From Paramagnetospirillum magneticum AMB-1 (GTDB lineage Bacteria; Pseudomonadota; Alphaproteobacteria; Rhodospirillales; Magnetospirillaceae), in assembly GCF_000009985.1 (NCBI RefSeq), contig NC_007626.1, positions 1,215,501-1,279,500 on the forward strand: a stretch of DNA of 64,000 nucleotides, given 5' to 3'. Under the pieces are notes generated by a model. It made no database searches. It was not told the DNA's origin and was given only the letters and a program-made list of their open reading frames with translations. Both the position numbers and the translations under genes were made by a program. Below, piece by piece: positions 23,853 to 30,815 of the stretch; the first letter of the stretch is position 1; the number at the start of each line of letters is the position of its first letter.

Positions 23853-25715
23853 ATGCAGCTTGTCCATCCCGAGCCGGGTCTCCCGGCGGTCGGCTTGATG
23901 CCGCACGTCCAGGGGCTGGTTTACGGCTCGGTGTGCAGCGGAATCGAGGCGGCAACGGCGGCGTGGGAGCCGTTGGGCTGGCAAGCGGCGTTCTTCGCCG
24001 AGATCGAGCCGTTCCCGTCCACCGTGCTGGCGCACCGCTATCCCGCCATTCCCAATCTTGGCGACATGACCGCCATCGACGGTTTGGCGTGGCGGGGCAA
24101 GATCGACGTGTTGGTGGGCGGCACGCCCTGCCAGGCGTTCTCGGTGGCGGGCTTGCGCAAGTCGCTGGATGACGCCCGTGGCAACCTTGCCCTCACATTC
24201 GTGGAACTCGCCGATGCCATCGATCCAGCTTGGGTTATTTGGGAAAACGTCCCCGGAGTTTTGTCCACCCGTGACAACGCCTTCGGATGCCTTCTGGGCG
24301 GACTGGCCGGAGAAGATGGTCCGGTCGTCCCGCCAGGGAGAAAATGGTCGGACGCTGGTGTTGTCGTTGGACCCGCGCGCACAGTCGCGTGGCGGGTGCT
24401 CGACGCCCAATATTTCGGCTTGGCCCAACGACGCCGTCGTGTGTTCGTTATCGCAGGTGCTGGAGACCGGGCCGATCCCGTCCAAGTACTTTTTGAGCGC
24501 GAAGGCGTGCGCCGGGATCATCCGCCGCGCCGAGAAGCGGAACAAGGTCTTGCCCCCACGCTTGATGCTCGCGCTGGCCGAAGCGGCGAGACGTCATTCG
24601 CCACCAGCGGCGGGCTGATCGCCGAGGCGTTCGGCGGCAACAATACCGCTGGCCCCATCGACGTCGCCACCGCGCTCAATGCCTGCGCCTCGGCCAGCGG
24701 GCGAATGGATTTCGAGAGCGAGACCTTCGTCGCCACCACCTTGCGGGCCCGCGACCTGTCCCGTGGCGTCGACAGCGACTGTACCGATACGCTGATCGCC
24801 CACACCCTGCGGGCTAAGGCGAATCTCGCCCATCGGCCCGACATCGATACCCTGGTCACCCATTCCCTACGGGGCGAAGGCTTCGATGCTTCGGAAGATG
24901 GGACCGGACGTGGCACTCCGCTGGTGCCTGTGGCGATCCCAATTCAGGAGGCCGGTGCCCGCACCGGAATCAGCACCACCGATCCCCGTGCCGGAATCGG
25001 CATCGGCGGTGACGGCGACCCCATGTTCACGTTGCAGGCGGGCAAGCAGCACGCCGTGGCGTTCAACCTGCGTGGCCGCGACGGTGGAGCGCAGGCTGAG
25101 ATTGATGCCGATAACATCGCCAGTCTGCGGGCGGCCAGCGGCGGCTCCAGCCGCAGCTATGTGGCCTTCGCCCAAAATCAGCGGGACGAAGTTCGGACCC
25201 TGGATGTTGCAGGCGCCTTGGCGGCGGAGCCGGGAACCAAACAGCAGACATACGTGGCGTTCGACTGCAAGGCCAGTGCGGGGTTTCAGTCCGTCACAAC
25301 GGATGGTGTCGTTCCCACACTGCGGGCGATGAATGCTCAAGGCAGGGAGAATGGTGGGGGGCAGTTGGCGGTCACCGTTCCGCTGGATTTGCGGAATGCC
25401 CTGCGGGATGCCGAAAAATTCGATGCCATGAACCGCCAGGGGCTTGGCATCGGTGACGATGGCGATCCCGCGCCGACACTGTCTCGGGAGCATTCCCACG
25501 GCGTTATCGCCGATCTTGCCGTCCGCCGCCTGACGCCCCGCGAATGCGAGCGGCTCCAGGGCTTCTCCGACGATTACACCCAGATCCTCTGGCGCAAGAA
25601 GGCCGCCGAGGATTGTCCCGACGGGCCACGCTACCGGGCGCTGGGTAATTCCATGGCCGTGCCGGTGATGCGCTGGATCGGGCGCCGCATCCAGGCGGCT
25701 GGACAACGGCCATGA
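23853..25715 (+). CDS. phage DNA (cytosine-5) methyltransferase
   Basis: 620 residues. Motif I is GSVCSGIEAATAAW, motif IV is GGTPCQAFSVAG with the catalytic Cys, motif VI is WENVPG, motif VIII is AQRRRRVFVIAG, and motifs IX-X are RRLTPRECERLQGF and YRALGNSMAVPV. Between VIII and IX lies an unusually long (about 300 residue) insert with repeated TLRA, GxGDDGDPAPTL-type and THSLRGEGFDASEDG blocks, typical of phage enzymes and likely holding target recognition. A later ATG at 23898 is closer to the usual family start. It probably protects phage DNA from host restriction. Confidence 0.88.
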   Translation: MQLVHPEPGLPAVGLMPHVQGLVYGSVCSGIEAATAAWEPLGWQAAFFAEIEPFPSTVLAHRYPAIPNLGDMTAIDGLAWRGKIDVLVGGTPCQAFSVAGLRKSLDDARGNLALTFVELADAIDPAWVIWENVPGVLSTRDNAFGCLLGGLAGEDGPVVPPGRKWSDAGVVVGPARTVAWRVLDAQYFGLAQRRRRVFVIAGAGDRADPVQVLFEREGVRRDHPPRREAEQGLAPTLDARAGRSGETSFATSGGLIAEAFGGNNTAGPIDVATALNACASASGRMDFESETFVATTLRARDLSRGVDSDCTDTLIAHTLRAKANLAHRPDIDTLVTHSLRGEGFDASEDGTGRGTPLVPVAIPIQEAGARTGISTTDPRAGIGIGGDGDPMFTLQAGKQHAVAFNLRGRDGGAQAEIDADNIASLRAASGGSSRSYVAFAQNQRDEVRTLDVAGALAAEPGTKQQTYVAFDCKASAGFQSVTTDGVVPTLRAMNAQGRENGGGQLAVTVPLDLRNALRDAEKFDAMNRQGLGIGDDGDPAPTLSREHSHGVIADLAVRRLTPRECERLQGFSDDYTQILWRKKAAEDCPDGPRYRALGNSMAVPVMRWIGRRIQAAGQRP

Positions 25716-26578
25716 CCCGCAATCCCTATCGCATTGACGGTCCGGCGCTGGTGTCGTTCTCGGGTGGGCGCACGTCCGGCTACATGCTGCGCCAGATTCT
25801 GGACGCCCATGACGGCCAACTGCCCGAGGACATCCATGTGGTGTTCTTCAATACCGGGCGGGAATTCGAGCAGACCCTGCGCTTCGTCCACGAATGTTCG
25901 GTGCGCTGGTCGGTTCCGATCACCTGGCTGGAATTCGATCCCGCCGAGCCGTTCGACACCAGCGTGGTCGGCTACAACAGCGCGGCCCGCGACGGCGAGC
26001 CCTTCGAGAAGATCATCAAGGTCCGGGGCTTCCTGCCCAACCCGACCATGCGGCTCTGCACCCATTACCTCAAGGTCAAGCGCGGTATCGCCTTCATGCG
26101 CGACATGCGGGGCTACCCGGAATGGATCAACGTCGTCGGCCTGCGCCATGACGAACCCCGCCGGGTCGCCCGCCAGAAGGCCATGAACGAAGCCGGCAAG
26201 GAGCGGTTCGAGACCATCCTGCCGCTGGATCAGGCCAAGGTCAGCCGCCAGGACGTTTCGGCCTTCTGGAAGCGCCAGCCCTTCGACCTCGGTCTGCCCG
26301 ACAACAACGGCAAGACGCCGCTGGGCAATTGCGACCTCTGCTACATGAAGGGAGCGGCCACCATCAAGGGGATCATGCGCCTGTTCCCCGAACGGGCCAG
26401 ATGGTGGATCGACATGGAGCGCAACGCCCCAGCGCTCGGCACCCTGACCAAACCGGAGATGGCGCTGTTCCGCGCCGACCGGCCCAGCTACCGCGAATTG
26501 CTCAATTTCGTCCGCCGCCAGCGGGATTTCGAGGGCGGTCCATCCGATGACTGCCTGCCCTGCGATTGCACGGACTGA
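25712..26578 (+). CDS. PAPS reductase/PP-loop family protein
   Basis: 288 residues. The PP-loop SFSGGRTSGYMLRQIL near residue 15 binds ATP or an adenylated substrate in this family. VVFFNTGREFEQTLRFVHEC and RLCTHYLKVKRGIAFM are further family blocks. GNCDLCYMKG and the C-terminal CLPCDCTD provide clustered cysteines that could bind metal. Phages often carry such proteins next to methyltransferases, and the relatives in DNA phosphorothioation (DndC) use the same fold. It overlaps the C5-methyltransferase (ATGA) and is followed 2 bp later by a second methyltransferase. A DNA-modification role is inferred. Confidence 0.8.
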   Translation: MTRNPYRIDGPALVSFSGGRTSGYMLRQILDAHDGQLPEDIHVVFFNTGREFEQTLRFVHECSVRWSVPITWLEFDPAEPFDTSVVGYNSAARDGEPFEKIIKVRGFLPNPTMRLCTHYLKVKRGIAFMRDMRGYPEWINVVGLRHDEPRRVARQKAMNEAGKERFETILPLDQAKVSRQDVSAFWKRQPFDLGLPDNNGKTPLGNCDLCYMKGAATIKGIMRLFPERARWWIDMERNAPALGTLTKPEMALFRADRPSYRELLNFVRRQRDFEGGPSDDCLPCDCTD

Positions 26579-26580
26579 CC

Positions 26581-27849
26581 ATGACCCATCCGCTTCCCGA
26601 CACGGTCGAGGCTTGGCCCATCGACCGGCTGATCCCCTATGGCCGCAATGCGCGAACCCATTCGGACAGCCAGGTCGCCCAGATCGCCGCCAGCATGGTC
26701 GAGTTCGGCTGGACCAATCCGGTGCTGGCCGACAGCAAGGGCAACGTCATCGCCGGGCATGGCCGACTGGCCGCCGCCAAGTCCCTGGGGCTGGACACAG
26801 TGCCGGTGGTGATCCTCGACCATCTGACCGAGGCCCAGCGCCGCGCCTACATCCTGGCCGACAACAAGCTGGCCCTGAATGCTGGCTGGGACGACGAGAC
26901 CCTGGCGGCGGAACTGCACGCGCTCAATGCCGAGGGCTACGACCTGGATCTGATCGGCTTCTCCGCCGAGGAACTGGATGCCCTGATGGCTCCCCTCGAC
27001 GACGAGGGCAACGGCCAGGGTGAAGGCGACGAAGACGAAATCCCGGAACCGCCCGCCGATCCGGTGGCGCGGCCCGGCGATCTGTGGATCTTGGGCCGAC
27101 ACCGCCTGCTGTGCGGCGACAGCACCAATGCCACCGATGTGGAGCGCCTGCTGGCCGAGGCCACGCCGCACCTGATGGTGACCGATCCGCCTTACGGGGT
27201 GGAGTACGACCCAGATTGGCGAAATCAGGCCGGGGTGTCGTCCACCTCGCGCACCGGCAAGGTGGCCAACGATGATCGGGCCGACTGGCGGGAAGCCTGG
27301 GCGCTGTTCCCCGGCGAGGTGGCCTATGTCTGGCATTCGGCCATCTACACCAGGACGGTGGCCGACAGCCTGGAAGCCAACGACTTCAAGCTCCGCGCCC
27401 AGATCATCTGGTCGAAGAACCGCTTCGTCCTGGGCCGGGGTGATTATCACTGGCAGCACGAACCTTGCTGGTATGCGGTGCGCAAGACCGGCACTGGCCA
27501 TTGGCAGGGCGCACGGGATCAGGCCACCATCTGGACCATCGGCAACAATGGTGATGAGGATGAAGCCACGGTCCACGGCACCCAGAAGCCGGTGGAATGC
27601 ATGCGCCGCCCGATCCTCAACAACAGCGCCGAGGGCGAGGCGGTCTACGAGCCGTTCGCGGGCAGCGGCACCACGGTGATCGCGGCGGAAACCACCGGCC
27701 GCATCTGCTTCGCCATGGAACTGAACCCGGCCTATGCCGACGTGATCGTCGGGCGATGGCAGAAGCTAACCGGGCAGAAGGCCGTGCTGAACGGCGATGG
27801 CCGGAGCTTCGAGGAAATCGCCGCGGGGAAAGCGGTCAGCGCCGAGTGA
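26581..27849 (+). CDS. ParB-domain fused DNA adenine/N4-cytosine methyltransferase
   Basis: 422 residues. Residues 10-100 are a ParB/Srx-type domain (IPYGRNARTHSDSQVAQIAA, VIAGHGRLAAAKSLGLDTVP). After an acidic linker the methyltransferase part has DPPYGVEYD as the catalytic motif and EPFAGSGTTVIAAETTGR as the SAM-binding motif. That order (DPPY before FxGSGTT) is the beta class acting on exocyclic amines. The fusion is common in phages and plasmids. Its stop overlaps convergently with the next small gene. Confidence 0.88.
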   Translation: MTHPLPDTVEAWPIDRLIPYGRNARTHSDSQVAQIAASMVEFGWTNPVLADSKGNVIAGHGRLAAAKSLGLDTVPVVILDHLTEAQRRAYILADNKLALNAGWDDETLAAELHALNAEGYDLDLIGFSAEELDALMAPLDDEGNGQGEGDEDEIPEPPADPVARPGDLWILGRHRLLCGDSTNATDVERLLAEATPHLMVTDPPYGVEYDPDWRNQAGVSSTSRTGKVANDDRADWREAWALFPGEVAYVWHSAIYTRTVADSLEANDFKLRAQIIWSKNRFVLGRGDYHWQHEPCWYAVRKTGTGHWQGARDQATIWTIGNNGDEDEATVHGTQKPVECMRRPILNNSAEGEAVYEPFAGSGTTVIAAETTGRICFAMELNPAYADVIVGRWQKLTGQKAVLNGDGRSFEEIAAGKAVSAE

Positions 27850-28045
27850 TCCGGCGCAGGGAATGCTGGTACTTGGCGTCGGAGGGCTTCCAGTCAAGCG
27901 GCTTGCAGCCGAGGCGCAGGTCGCGTTCCCAGAATTCAAGGATCTGTTGGTTGGAATAGCCCTTGCCCCGGAAGTATTCGAAGTCGCTTTGCGACCACTG
28001 CGGATGGGCCTTCAGGGCGGCGGTGGGGCGGACGGTCAGGGCCAT
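27836..28045 (-). CDS. small hypothetical phage protein
   Basis: 69 residues with a globular core (HPQWSQSDFEYFRGKGYSNQ, ILEFWERDLRLGC) that looks like a small helix-turn-helix, then a basic tail. It converges with the methyltransferase by 14 bp. The start follows the stop of the upstream DUF6900-like gene closely, so the two form a short minus-strand operon. Confidence 0.6.
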   Translation of the reverse strand: MALTVRPTAALKAHPQWSQSDFEYFRGKGYSNQQILEFWERDLRLGCKPLDWKPSDAKYQHSLRRITRR

Positions 28046-28046
28046 A

Positions 28047-28211
28047 CTACTTGCCCTCCCGTCCAGCGTTGTAGGCCGCTTCCAGGGCCTTCTTGATCTG
28101 CCAAACCGCCAGTTCGTGGAAGTCCAGACGGTCGCTCTTGCGGGTGTCCAGGGTCTCCAGGTCGAGGATCTGGGTGGCGATCTCGGTCAGGGCTTGGTCT
28201 CGGGTCTTCAT
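28047..28211 (-). CDS. DUF6900-like small phage protein
   Basis: 54 residues. The start at 28211 is chosen for the CGGAGG nine bases upstream; a longer frame to 28280 lacks a ribosome site. LDFHELAVWQIKKALEAAYN matches the core of DUF6900 proteins, which are short helical phage or plasmid proteins of unknown function. Confidence 0.7.
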   Translation of the reverse strand: MKTRDQALTEIATQILDLETLDTRKSDRLDFHELAVWQIKKALEAAYNAGREGK

Positions 28212-28302
28212 GGTGTCGGCCTCCGTTTTGGTGAAGCCACTAACGCTCTGTTTCGGCTGCTTATCAAGCCGGTTAATCATGCAATTTCAAGGCTGTAACG
28301 TG

Positions 28303-28515
28303 ATGCGCCAATCCCGCCGCATGTCCCTGGCCGAGGCCGCCGCCAACGTGGTGATCGGCTACGGTATCGCCGTCGCCACCCAGGTGGTGGTGTTTCCGGT
28401 CTTCGGCATTCACATCACCCTGGCCGATGATCTGCGGATTGGTCTGGTCTTCGCCGTGGTCTCGATTCTCCGGTCCTACGCTCTGCGGCGACTGTTCGAG
28501 GTTTGCCGCCGCTGA
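28303..28515 (+). CDS. DUF7220-like two-TM membrane protein
   Basis: 70 residues. SRRMSLAEAAANVVIGYGIA and QVVVFPVFGIHITL form one hydrophobic segment, and RIGLVFAVVSILRSYALRRL forms a second. This is the DUF7220 pattern of small phage membrane proteins. The ATG at 28303 is preferred over one at 28279. Its function is unknown. It is divergent from the DUF6900-like gene across a short promoter region. Confidence 0.65.
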   Translation: MRQSRRMSLAEAAANVVIGYGIAVATQVVVFPVFGIHITLADDLRIGLVFAVVSILRSYALRRLFEVCRR

Positions 28516-28586
28516 TCCGGCCGACTTGGAATCGAGACGGCGGGCGGCTACTCTTTCGGTCCACAATTTCCGAGGGGAAGAGCATC

Positions 28587-28856
28587 ATGAGTAAATCCGC
28601 CATGTCCAAGGCCATCCGCCAAGCCGCCGGTTGCAGCGTCGCCCAGGCCGATGCTGCCGTCGAAGCGGCGCTGGCCGCTATCGTCGATGGCGTCAAGACC
28701 GAGGGCCGCTTCAGCCTCATCGGTTTCGGCTCCTTCTCGAAGTCGGAACGCCCGGCCCGTCAGGGGCGCAATCCTCGGACCGGCAAGACCATCGACATTG
28801 CCGCCTCGACCTCGATCAAGTTCAGCACCTCGGCGGCTTTGAAGAAGTCGCTGTAA
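28587..28856 (+). CDS. HU-family DNA-binding protein
   Basis: 89 residues after a strong GAGGGGAAG ribosome site. KAIRQAAGCSVAQADAAVEA and RFSLIGFGSFSKSERPARQG, then RNPRTGKTIDIAAS are the dimer and DNA-wrapping beta-arm signatures of HU/IHF. Phage copies help nucleoprotein assembly, recombination or packaging. It lies in the accessory block upstream of the terminase. Confidence 0.92.
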   Translation: MSKSAMSKAIRQAAGCSVAQADAAVEAALAAIVDGVKTEGRFSLIGFGSFSKSERPARQGRNPRTGKTIDIAASTSIKFSTSAALKKSL

Positions 28857-28859
28857 GTC

Positions 28860-29057
28860 ATGGCCGTCGATCCCGAGCATGTGGCCCGCGCCGCGAATGA
28901 TCTGATGGGTCACTATGGTCAGGCCGCTCTCGATGTGGCCAGGAAGCAAGCTGAACGCGCGTCGAGGGCCGGTGACATGCCGGCCCTCGATCAAGCCCTG
29001 ATGGTGCTGACCGAAATCGAGCGCCATCAGGCGGTTTCGTCCACACCGGTGACGTAG
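28860..29057 (+). CDS. small hypothetical helical protein
   Basis: 65 residues, starting 3 bp after the HU stop. It is almost all helix (VARAANDLMGHYGQAALDVA, ALDQALMVLTEIERHQ) and similar short proteins follow HU in alphaproteobacterial genomes. Its 3' end overlaps the convergent gene by 31 bp. Confidence 0.55.
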   Translation: MAVDPEHVARAANDLMGHYGQAALDVARKQAERASRAGDMPALDQALMVLTEIERHQAVSSTPVT

Positions 29058-29224
29058 GCGTCGGCCTTGTTCCAAGACCCTTCGTCGATCTCCCACTCGG
29101 CGTCGGTGCTGTTGAACAGCTTCTCGAAGGCGGTGACCTCGGCCTGCTGGGGTGTTTCGGCCTCGACCTCGACCGTGGTGCTTTCGGTGACGTCGCGGGT
29201 GATGATGACGCTGTAGTGGGGCAT
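29027..29224 (-). CDS. small hypothetical phage protein
   Basis: 65 residues from the ATG at 29224. A beta-alpha-beta layout (HYSVIITRDVTESTTVEVEA, QQAEVTAFEKLF) is typical of small phage proteins of unknown function. It lies directly downstream of the DUF3489 gene on the same strand. Confidence 0.6.
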   Translation of the reverse strand: MPHYSVIITRDVTESTTVEVEAETPQQAEVTAFEKLFNSTDAEWEIDEGSWNKADAYVTGVDETA

Positions 29225-29235
29225 GGCCGTTTGCC

Positions 29236-29823
29236 TCAATCCTGGATTTTGTAAATACGGCCGCGGCCTTCGATCTTCTCGCTGATGACCTCAAGCCCCA
29301 GCTTTTTCTTCAAGGCTCCGGCGATGGCGCCGCGCACCGTGTGGGGCTGCCAACCAAACTCGGCTGTGATCTCGGCGATGCTGGCGCCTTCGGGCCGCTT
29401 CAGCATGGCGATCAGGGCTTCCTGTTTGCTGCCCTGGCGGGTCTTGCGGACGCGCTGCACTTCCTCGGCCTCGTCCGGGCTGCTGTCGGCCTCCGTCACC
29501 GGGGTTTTCGGCTGGTCGGCCATGTCTGTCGCCGGTTCTTCTTCCGGGGCGGTGTCCGCGTCCGTGTCGGCCCCCATGCCCAACGCCTCGTAGGCGGCGG
29601 GCGTGGCCCGCAGGGTGAGCGGGGTGCCGTCCTCGTCCTCACGCCACACCGGTTGGCTGGGTTCGGCGAGGATTTCCTCGGCCAATTCCTTCTTGATCAG
29701 ACTGATCAGCACCACCTTCACCGCGCCGCCCTTCAAGGCGGCGGTGATCGGTAGCACGAAGCCGCCTTCGCGGGCGCAAGCGGCGGAGAGGATGACGGCC
29801 TGGGTGTCGGAAAGCTGGGTCAT
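29236..29823 (-). CDS. DUF3489 domain protein
   Basis: 195 residues from the ATG at 29823. The N-terminus (LSDTQAVILSAACAREGGFV) and the C-terminal winged-helix part (KQEALIAMLKRPEGASIAEI, then WQPHTVRGAIAGALKKKLGL) are the two conserved blocks of DUF3489 proteins. An acidic linker separates them. The C-terminal domain looks like a DNA-binding winged helix, so a regulatory role is plausible. Confidence 0.82.
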   Translation of the reverse strand: MTQLSDTQAVILSAACAREGGFVLPITAALKGGAVKVVLISLIKKELAEEILAEPSQPVWREDEDGTPLTLRATPAAYEALGMGADTDADTAPEEEPATDMADQPKTPVTEADSSPDEAEEVQRVRKTRQGSKQEALIAMLKRPEGASIAEITAEFGWQPHTVRGAIAGALKKKLGLEVISEKIEGRGRIYKIQD

Positions 29824-29906
29824 GAGGTGGTCCTCCAAGGATGGCGCTGGACTGTCCCGCGCCTGTACCACCTGAAGCCCCGCCAGCCTGAAGCCGGTCG
29901 GAGCCT

Positions 29907-29927
29907 GCCCCCGCGAAGGCGGGGGGC
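29907..29927. promoter_or_regulatory. GC-rich hairpin upstream of the DUF3489 gene
   Basis: GCCCCCGC and GCGGGGGGC pair around GAAG with one bulge. There is no T-tract, so it is not a clear terminator. Confidence 0.35.
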
Positions 29928-29946
29928 GGAAGGGAAAAACCGCTGA

Positions 29947-30165
29947 TCAGGTGGCGAATTCGCCTTCCTGGAAGGCGCTGTCGCTGATGGCCTTCAGCAT
30001 CTCCGCGTAGTGGGTCATGGTCCCGGCGTGGCCCCAATTGATCTCGTCGGGCGTCCAGTTGAAGTGCTCGGCGCTTAAGGTCTGCAACCGGGCCAGCATG
30101 GCGTCGAATTCGGCCTTCTTGGCGAGAAAGGCGTCCAGGGCTTTGGTGTTGTCGGTGCGCTTCAT
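29947..30165 (-). CDS. small hypothetical phage protein
   Basis: 72 residues. The ATG at 30165 has CGGAGG nine bases upstream. The sequence KALDAFLAKKAEFDAMLARL is helical and INWGHAGTMTHYAEMLKAIS is conserved-looking in the manner of similar small proteins in related prophages. It is the first gene of the minus-strand block and diverges from the terminase operon. Confidence 0.6.
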   Translation of the reverse strand: MKRTDNTKALDAFLAKKAEFDAMLARLQTLSAEHFNWTPDEINWGHAGTMTHYAEMLKAISDSAFQEGEFAT

Positions 30166-30269
30166 CGTGGTGTCCTCCGGTGTTCGTGGGGCCATTCATC
30201 GCTCTGTCGGTCCCACGTATCAACAGGTTAAGCGTCTCATTTCATTGCTTATTTCAGCGGAAATCGATC

Positions 30270-30815
30270 ATGGGATTATCCGTCCGCGAATACGCGCGCA
30301 GGCGTGGCGTCAGCCATACCGCCGTGCGCAAGGCGGTGCAGACGGGCCGGATTCCCCAGGAACCCGACGGCACCATCGACCCGGTGAAGGCCGACGCCGC
30401 CTGGGATGCCCAGACCGATCCTGGCCGGAAGGCGACGACGGCCCCGAAGCCGGTCATTGAAGCGCCGATTGCCCCGGCACCTAAGCCCCAGCGCGAAACC
30501 ACCCCGGCTGTTCCGGCCGCCGCTGGGGCCACCTTCGCCCAGGCCCGCACCGCCCACGAAGTCGCCAAGGCCCAGAAAGCCCGCATCCAGGTGGATCGCC
30601 TCAAGGACGAGGTGGTCGACCGGGCGCGGGCCACCGCCCTGGTGTTCAAGCTGGCCCGACAGGAACGGGATGCCTGGATCACTTGGCCCGCCAGGGTGGC
30701 CGGGCAGATGGCGGCGGAGATCGGCATCGACCCGCATGTGATGCAGACCCTGCTGGAAGCCCATGTCCACGCCCATCTCGACGAACTCGCCGCCATCGAG
30801 CCGAACTTCCGATGA
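30270..30815 (+). CDS. phage terminase small subunit (Nu1-like)
   Basis: 181 residues. An N-terminal helix-turn-helix (LSVREYARRRGVSHTAVRKA) would recognise the packaging site, as in lambda gpNu1. A Pro/Ala linker is followed by an alpha-helical oligomerisation region (KAQKARIQVDRLKDEVVDRA). The gene immediately precedes and overlaps the large subunit. The start at 30270 avoids an implausible upstream extension. Confidence 0.82.
   Translation: MGLSVREYARRRGVSHTAVRKAVQTGRIPQEPDGTIDPVKADAAWDAQTDPGRKATTAPKPVIEAPIAPAPKPQRETTPAVPAAAGATFAQARTAHEVAKAQKARIQVDRLKDEVVDRARATALVFKLARQERDAWITWPARVAGQMAAEIGIDPHVMQTLLEAHVHAHLDELAAIEPNFR

Noticed and set aside
25631..27576. Long antisense frames opposite the methyltransferases
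   Set aside because: Their translations lack domain signatures and end or start at random relative to the clear sense genes.
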